Shown: positions 59,512 to 64,000 of the stretch, piece by piece
Layout: every line of letters begins with the position of its first letter
How positions within the stretch are numbered: position 1 is the stretch's first letter
Source of the DNA: VRUE01 sp963728045
GTDB lineage: Bacteria; Actinomycetota; Thermoleophilia; Solirubrobacterales; 70-9
Direction of reading: 5' to 3'
Length of the DNA stretch: 64,000 bases
Assembly: GCA_963728045.1 (NCBI GenBank)
Contig: CAVSIE010000004.1
Span: 434,001-498,000, forward strand
The notes under the pieces: generated by a model
The model's database searches: none
Seen by the model: the letters and a program-made list of their open reading frames with translations, nothing else
Told to the model about the DNA's origin: nothing
Translations under genes and position numbers: made by a program

Positions 59512-61022
59512 CCGAGGGGCTGGCGGACGACCGGCTTGCGGGTCGCCTTGACCTCGTCGAGGCGACGGACGGGGGTCGTGTAGGGGGCCTGCTTGGCGAT
59601 CTCGGGGTCTTTCTCTGCCTCGGCGAGGATCTGCTCGATCGCCTCGGCGAAGGCGTCGAGGCTCTCCTTGGTCTCGGTCTCGGTCGGCTCGACCATCAGC
59701 GCCTCGTCGACCAGGAGTGGGAAATAGACGGTCGGTGGGTGGAAGCCGAAGTCGAGCAGGCGCTTGGCGAGGTCGAGCGTGGCGAGGCCGAGCTCTCTCT
59801 TCATCGGCTTGCCGGAGAGGACGAACTCGTGCATGCAGTGGCGGTCGAAGGCGACCGGCAGGCGCTCGGCGGCACGTCCATGCGCCAGCCGTGCCTTCAG
59901 GTAGTTGGCGTTCAGCACCGCGGTCTCCGAGGCCTCGGCGAGGCCGTCGGCGCCGAGGCTGAGGATGTAGGCGTAGGAGCGGACGAAGACGCCGAAGTTG
60001 CCCTGGAAGCCGCGCAGCCGGCCGATCGACCTGGGTCGCTCAAAGTCGAGGTCGAAGCGCGGCTCGGCGCCGTTCTCCCCCTCGCGGCGCACCACCTGCG
60101 GTCGCGGCAGGAAGGGCTCGATCCGCTCCGAGACCGCGATCGGCCCCGCCCCCGGCCCGCCGCCGCCGTGCGGCTGGCTGAACGACTTGTGCAGGTTGAC
60201 GTGGACGATGTCGAAGCCCATGTCACCGGGCCGCGAGTGGCCCATCACCGCGTTGAGGTTGGCGCCGTCGTAGTAGAGCGTCCCCCCCGCCTCGTGAATC
60301 AGCGCCGCGATCTCGGCGATGTTCTCGTCGAAGAGGCCGAGCGTGTTGGGGTTGGTCAGCATCAGGCAGGCGACCTCGTTGTCGATCTTCGAGCGCAGGT
60401 CGTCCATCTCCACCCCGCCGCGCTCGTTGGTGGCCACCTTCACCACCTCGTAGCCGGCCATCGTCACCGTCGCCGGGTTGGTGCCGTGCGAGGTGTCGGG
60501 GGCAAGCACCTTGGTCCGCTCTTCGCCGCGGTCGGCGTGGAAGGCGCGGGTCAGCAGCAGGCCGGCGAGCTCGCCATGGGAGCCGGCGGAGGGCTGCAGG
60601 CTGACGTGGGGCAGCCCGCAGATCTCGCCCAGCGACTCCTGCAGCAGCCACATCAACTCCAGCGCGCCCTGGGCGCGGCGCGCATCCTGGCCGGGATGCA
60701 GGCGGGCGTGGCCCGGCAGCGCCGCCACCCGCTCGTTGAGCCGCGGGTTGTGCTTCATCGTGCAGGAGCCGAGCGGGTAGAAGCCGGTGTCGAGGTCGAA
60801 GTTGCGGCGCGAGAGGCGGTTGTAGTGGCGGACGATCTCGGGCTCGGAGATCTCGGGCAGGCGCGGCGGCTCGGAGCGCAGCAGCTTCGAGGGGATCAGC
60901 TCGTCGAGCGGGGGCTCGGGGACTTCGGCCTCGGGCAGGACGGCGGCGCGGCGACCGGGCTTCGACTTCTCGTAGATCGTCTGCGCCCGTTCGCGCTGCA
61001 TCGGGGTCTCGGTCATCGACAT
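59508..61022 (-). CDS. gcvPB: Glycine dehydrogenase (decarboxylating) subunit 2, P-protein
   Basis: 504 residues, the PLP-binding half of the two-subunit glycine decarboxylase. Motifs: YPLGSCTMKHNPRLNERVAA, LQPSAGSHGELAGLLLTRAF, TSHGTNPATVTMAGYEVVKV, YYDGANLNAVMGHSRPGDMG and HVNLHKSFSQPHGGGGPGAG, where the Lys binds PLP. ATG 61022 shares one base with the gcvPA stop (TGATG), with AGGGGG just upstream. A near-perfect hairpin lies before it inside gcvPA. Confidence 0.96.
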   Translation of the reverse strand: MSMTETPMQRERAQTIYEKSKPGRRAAVLPEAEVPEPPLDELIPSKLLRSEPPRLPEISEPEIVRHYNRLSRRNFDLDTGFYPLGSCTMKHNPRLNERVAALPGHARLHPGQDARRAQGALELMWLLQESLGEICGLPHVSLQPSAGSHGELAGLLLTRAFHADRGEERTKVLAPDTSHGTNPATVTMAGYEVVKVATNERGGVEMDDLRSKIDNEVACLMLTNPNTLGLFDENIAEIAALIHEAGGTLYYDGANLNAVMGHSRPGDMGFDIVHVNLHKSFSQPHGGGGPGAGPIAVSERIEPFLPRPQVVRREGENGAEPRFDLDFERPRSIGRLRGFQGNFGVFVRSYAYILSLGADGLAEASETAVLNANYLKARLAHGRAAERLPVAFDRHCMHEFVLSGKPMKRELGLATLDLAKRLLDFGFHPPTVYFPLLVDEALMVEPTETETKESLDAFAEAIEQILAEAEKDPEIAKQAPYTTPVRRLDEVKATRKPVVRQPLG

Positions 61023-62425
61023 CAACTGACCCCCTGGGGCGCTTTTGTCTCCCCATGGGAAACAAAAGCGCCCCGCTCGGCAGCGACCGTGGCCTCGAGC
61101 GCGTCGGCGAGGGCGTCGATTTGGGCGCGGGTGCGGCGCTCGGTGATCGCGACCAGGAGGCCGTCCTCGTGCTCGGGGTACTCACGCCCCATCGGGTAGC
61201 CGGCGGCGATCCCGCGCTCCGCGCAGCGCTCCAGCACCCGCTCGACGGGCGCCTCCAGCCGGATCGCGAACTCGCGCACCACCGGGGCCTCGTGCAACAG
61301 CTCGACCCCTTCGACGACAGACAGTCGCTCGCGCGCGTAGGCGGTGCGCCGCGCCAGCAGCTCGCCCAGCTCGCGGAAGCCCTCGCGGCCGAGCCAGGCA
61401 AGGTGGACCATCGCCGCCAGCGCGTTCAGCGCCTGCGCCGTGCAGATGTTGTGGGTCGCCTTCTCGCGGCGGATGTGCTGCTCGCGCGTCTGCAGGGCGA
61501 GGACGAAGCCGCGCCGCCCGTCGACGTCGTCGGTCTCCCCCGCGATCCGTCCCGGCATGCGGCGGATCAGCTCCTCGGTCGCGCAGAAAAACCCAAACGA
61601 GGGCCCGCCGTAGTCCAGGCGATTGCCGAGCGGCTGCCCCTCGCCGAGCGCCACGTCGGCCCCCTGCTCGCCGGGCGGCTTGAGGATGCCGAGCGTCATC
61701 GGGTCGACCGCGACGACGAGCAGGGCTCCGTGCTCCTTCGCGGCGGCGCCGAGCGCCTCGACGTCCTCGACCGCGCCGAGGAAGTTGGGGCTCTGCAGGA
61801 AGACCGCGGCGGTCTCGCCGTCGACCGCGTCCGCGAGCGCCGCAGGGTCCGTAACCCCGTCCTCCAAGCCGACCTCGACCACCTCGGCGCCGAAGCCGAC
61901 CGAGTAGGTCGCCAGCGTCTCGCGGCTGTGCGGGTGGACGCCGCGCGAGACGACGAAACGGCGCCGGCCGGTTGCGCCGATCGCCAGGTAGCCGGCCGAG
62001 GCGACCGACGAGGGGCCCTCGTAGAGGCCGGCGTTCGACACCGGCAGGCCGGTCAGCTCCGACATCGCGGTCTGGAACTCGAACATCGCCTGCAGGCCGC
62101 CCTGCGAGATCTCCGGCTGGTAGGGCGTGTAGGGGGTGAGGAACTCGGAGCGCTGGGTGATCGCGTCGACGATCGCGGGCACGTAGTGGTCGTACATCCC
62201 CGCCCCGAGGAAGCAGACCTCGCGCTCGGCGTCGGCGTTGCGCCCGGCCAGTCCCGCCAGCCGCTCGTGGACCTCGGCCTCGCTCATCCCCGCCGGCAGC
62301 TCCAGCGGCCGGCCGAGGCGCAGCGGCCCCGGAACCTGCTCGAACAGGTCCTCGGTCGAGTCGACGCCGATCGCCGCGAGCATCTCGGCGCGATCGGCCT
62401 CGGTGGCAGAGGTGTAGCGCGTCAT
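61022..62425 (-). CDS. gcvPA: Glycine dehydrogenase (decarboxylating) subunit 1, P-protein
   Basis: 467 residues, the non-PLP half of the glycine decarboxylase: PAGMSEAEVHERLAGLAGRN, CFLGAGMYDHYVPAIVDAIT, LTPYTPYQPEISQGGLQAMF, GLPVSNAGLYEGPSSVASAG and GGPSFGFFCATEELIRRMPG. The family normally ends soon after LVAITERRTRAQIDALADAL. Here about 20 further residues follow, ending FVSHGETKAPQGVS, most of which is encoded by the palindrome at 61036-61074. Confidence 0.95.
   Translation of the reverse strand: MTRYTSATEADRAEMLAAIGVDSTEDLFEQVPGPLRLGRPLELPAGMSEAEVHERLAGLAGRNADAEREVCFLGAGMYDHYVPAIVDAITQRSEFLTPYTPYQPEISQGGLQAMFEFQTAMSELTGLPVSNAGLYEGPSSVASAGYLAIGATGRRRFVVSRGVHPHSRETLATYSVGFGAEVVEVGLEDGVTDPAALADAVDGETAAVFLQSPNFLGAVEDVEALGAAAKEHGALLVVAVDPMTLGILKPPGEQGADVALGEGQPLGNRLDYGGPSFGFFCATEELIRRMPGRIAGETDDVDGRRGFVLALQTREQHIRREKATHNICTAQALNALAAMVHLAWLGREGFRELGELLARRTAYARERLSVVEGVELLHEAPVVREFAIRLEAPVERVLERCAERGIAAGYPMGREYPEHEDGLLVAITERRTRAQIDALADALEATVAAERGAFVSHGETKAPQGVS
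61036..61074. repeat. Near-perfect palindrome in the gcvPA 3' end
   Basis: GGGGCGCTTTTGT (61036-61048) pairs exactly with ACAAAAGCGCCCC (61062-61074). The stem continues with TCCC/GGGA after one mismatch, closing on a 3-nt loop: about 17 pairs in 39 nt. It is inside the gcvPA frame, 14 nt before the gcvPB ATG. On the minus strand it is followed by AGGGGG, the probable gcvPB ribosome-binding site. Confidence 0.8.
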
Positions 62426-62460
62426 GGAGCTAAGGCTACGAGGCCGGCGCAGTGTGCGAG

Positions 62461-62853
62461 CTAAGCATCCAGCAGCTTGCGGTACTCGCCGGCTTCGAGC
62501 AGCGTTCCGGCCTCCTGCGGCGCAGTCAATCTCACCTTTACCAACCAGCCCTCGCCGTAGGGATCTTCGTTGACCTTCTCGGGAAAATCGGCAAGGGCGT
62601 CGTTGACCTCGACGATCTCGCCCGACATCGGCGCGATCACATCGGAGACGGCCTTGACGGACTCGACCTCTGCGTAGGAGGAGTCTTTGGAGACAGTCGC
62701 CCCGACCTCGGGCGGGTCGAAGAACACGACCTCGCCGAGACTGTCCTGGGCATACCAGGTGATCCCGAAGACGGCATGATCGTCTCCCTCCAGCCGGGCC
62801 CAGTCGTGCTGGTCGTGGTAGAGCAGCTCATCGGGGTAGGTCGCGTCGGCCAA
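62461..62853 (-). CDS. gcvH: Glycine cleavage system H protein
   Basis: 130 residues, lipoyl carrier of the glycine cleavage system. YPDELLYHDQHDWARLEGDD, FGITWYAQDSLGEVVFFDPP, the lipoyl-lysine region YAEVESVKAVSDVIAPMSGE and NEDPYGEGWLVKVRLTAPQE are diagnostic. TTG 62853 has AAGGAG 7 nt upstream and begins at the family N-terminus; the longer frame upstream overlaps gcvT in another frame. It lies between gcvT (17 nt away) and gcvPA. Confidence 0.94.
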   Translation of the reverse strand: MADATYPDELLYHDQHDWARLEGDDHAVFGITWYAQDSLGEVVFFDPPEVGATVSKDSSYAEVESVKAVSDVIAPMSGEIVEVNDALADFPEKVNEDPYGEGWLVKVRLTAPQEAGTLLEAGEYRKLLDA

Positions 62854-62870
62854 CTCACTTCTCCTTCCAG

Positions 62871-63938
62871 TCAGGAACTCGAACTCGCATAGAGGGGCTT
62901 GGACCCTACGCGGGCGGCGCGGCGCTTGCCGCGCACGTCGATCTCGATCTCGGTTCCCGGCTCGGCCAGGCCGGCGCGCAGGTAGGCCATCCCGATGCCG
63001 ACCTCGAGCGACGGCGAGAAGGTGCCGGAGGTGACCTCGCCGACCTCTTCCTCGCCGAGGAAGACCGGATTGCCCTGGCGCGGGATGCCGGCGCCCTCGA
63101 TTCGGAAGGGAACTAGCTTCTCGGCCGTGCCCTCGGCGCGGGCGCGGGCAACCGCCTCGGCGCCGACGAAGCCGGTCTCCTCCTTGCAGCACCAGCCCAG
63201 CCCGGCCTCGATCGGGTTGCGCTCGGGCGTCAGGTCGTTGCCGTGGAGGTGGAAACAGACCTCGAGCCGCAGCGTGTCGCGGGCGCCGAGCCCGCAGGGG
63301 ACGACGCCCGCATCTAGCAGCTCGGCCCAGATCGCCGGAGCGATCTCGGGGTCGATCAGCAGCTCGGTCCCATCCTCGCCGGTGTAGCCGGTCCCGCAGG
63401 CCAGCGCCGGGCGCCTGCCGACCTGCGCCGGCGCGACCCGCATCCGCGGCGGCAGCTCGATCCCGAGTGTGGAGGTCGTGATCTGGCGCGCGTGCGGGCC
63501 CTGCGCCGCGAGCATCGCGTAGCGGTCGGCGACGTCGCGAACGGCGACGTCGAAGCCGCGGCTCCAACGCCCCAGCCAGGCGAGATCGCTCTCGTGGTTG
63601 GCGGAGTTGGTGACGAGCAGGTAGCGGTCGCCGCCGAGCCGATAGGCGAAGAGGTCGTCGAGGACGCCGCCCTCCTCGCTGCAGAGGCAGGAGTACTGGG
63701 CGCCGCCGATGGCTATCGCGGCGACGTCGTTGGAGAGGACGCGCTGGAGGAAGGCGAGCGCGCCGGGCCCCTCGACCTCAACCTCGCCCATGTGCGAGAC
63801 ATCGAACATGCCGGCATGCGTGCGCACCGCCGAGTGCTCCTCGAGGATCCCCTCGTAAGTAACCGGCATCTCCCACCCGGCGAAGTCAACGAGCTTGGCT
63901 CCAAGCTCAACATGCTTCTCGTAGAGAGACGTCCTCAT
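62871..63938 (-). CDS. gcvT: Glycine cleavage system T protein (aminomethyltransferase)
   Basis: 355 residues. MRTSLYEKHVELGAKLVDFA, GWEMPVTYEGILEEHSAVRT, GMFDVSHMGEVEVEGPGALA, YSCLCSEEGGVLDDLFAYRL, GYTGEDGTELLIDPE and GLGARDTLRLEVCFHLHGND match GcvT, which moves the C1 unit to tetrahydrofolate. It is the first gene of gcvT-gcvH-gcvPA-gcvPB. Only 62 nt of its upstream region are inside the window, and no complete glycine riboswitch can be recognised there. Confidence 0.96.
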   Translation of the reverse strand: MRTSLYEKHVELGAKLVDFAGWEMPVTYEGILEEHSAVRTHAGMFDVSHMGEVEVEGPGALAFLQRVLSNDVAAIAIGGAQYSCLCSEEGGVLDDLFAYRLGGDRYLLVTNSANHESDLAWLGRWSRGFDVAVRDVADRYAMLAAQGPHARQITTSTLGIELPPRMRVAPAQVGRRPALACGTGYTGEDGTELLIDPEIAPAIWAELLDAGVVPCGLGARDTLRLEVCFHLHGNDLTPERNPIEAGLGWCCKEETGFVGAEAVARARAEGTAEKLVPFRIEGAGIPRQGNPVFLGEEEVGEVTSGTFSPSLEVGIGMAYLRAGLAEPGTEIEIDVRGKRRAARVGSKPLYASSSS

Positions 63939-64000
63939 CGACGCGCAAGGCTATTCACTGAGCGCTGCGATGGAGCGCCGTCGGGAGTCCCTCCCAGCGA

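Noticed and set aside
63939..64000. Possible glycine riboswitch upstream of gcvT.
   Set aside because: Only 62 nt are visible. A short GGGA/TCCC hairpin is present, but none of the conserved glycine-aptamer core can be recognised.

Overview
The window is a dense, GC-rich bacterial chromosome segment (roughly two thirds G+C by eye). It has almost no intergenic space, many 1-4 nt ATGA/GTGA/TTGA stop-start overlaps, and no gene-free stretch above 300 bases. No tRNA, rRNA, CRISPR array, transposase or integrase was seen. Gene order from dprA through comM, yraN, rnhB, lepB, rplS, trmD, khpA, rpsP, ffh, ftsY, smc, rnc to a DUF177 protein and a SepIVA-like protein follows the order known in mycobacteria. 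This places the organism in the Actinomycetota. Intact PriA helicase motifs, the linked PlsX-AcpP-RNase III block and a WS/DGAT acyltransferase suggest a deep lineage such as Thermoleophilia/Solirubrobacterales; that placement is inference.

Layout. 1-7 kb (minus, except yraN): thiD (cut by the window edge), dprA, comM, rnhB, lepB, rplS, trmD, khpA, rpsP. 7-16.4 kb (minus): ffh, ftsY, a WS/DGAT gene, smc, rnc, acpP, plsX, rpmF, DUF177. 16.4-22.8 kb: a plus-strand methyltransferase, then sepIVA-like, coaD, rsmD, recG, fakA-like, rpmB. 22.8-26.3 kb: a complete riboflavin operon ribD-ribE-ribBA-ribH. 26.5-30.7 kb (plus): a GT2 glycosyltransferase, a flippase and a CPA1 antiporter. 30.7-37 kb (minus): priA, a small membrane protein, def, fmt, rsmB, a zinc-ribbon protein, rpe. 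37-38 kb (plus): a PH-domain protein and a lipoprotein. 38-48.7 kb (minus): scpA, scpB, rluB, aroH, hisC, then aroG, tyrA, aroA, cmk, der, metK, joining chromosome organisation with aromatic amino-acid synthesis. 48.7-52.4 kb: trpS sandwiched between two ORF6N paralogues, then a DHA2 efflux pump. 52.5-56.2 kb (plus): a secreted protein, an M14 peptidase, an ECF sigma factor and its membrane partner. 56.2-59.5 kb: a FetAB-type ABC exporter and a Ku + polymerase end-joining pair. 59.5-64 kb (minus): gcvT, gcvH, gcvPA, gcvPB.

The most unusual content is a set of long palindromic elements. Family 1 (about 90 nt, three copies) is inserted in frame inside recG and inside the long C-terminal tail of rplS, and once between genes; its stem shows compensatory base changes. 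Family 2 (about 110 nt, three copies) has a conserved apical region, while its outer arms are unrelated between copies but fully complementary within each copy. At least five more long, unrelated hairpins sit exactly at gene junctions, some covering a stop or start codon or extending a coding sequence. Other oddities are an 808-residue SMC with no recognisable hinge, an RNase III with altered active-site positions, a missing rimM, and an rplS gene directly behind an intrinsic-terminator-like hairpin.
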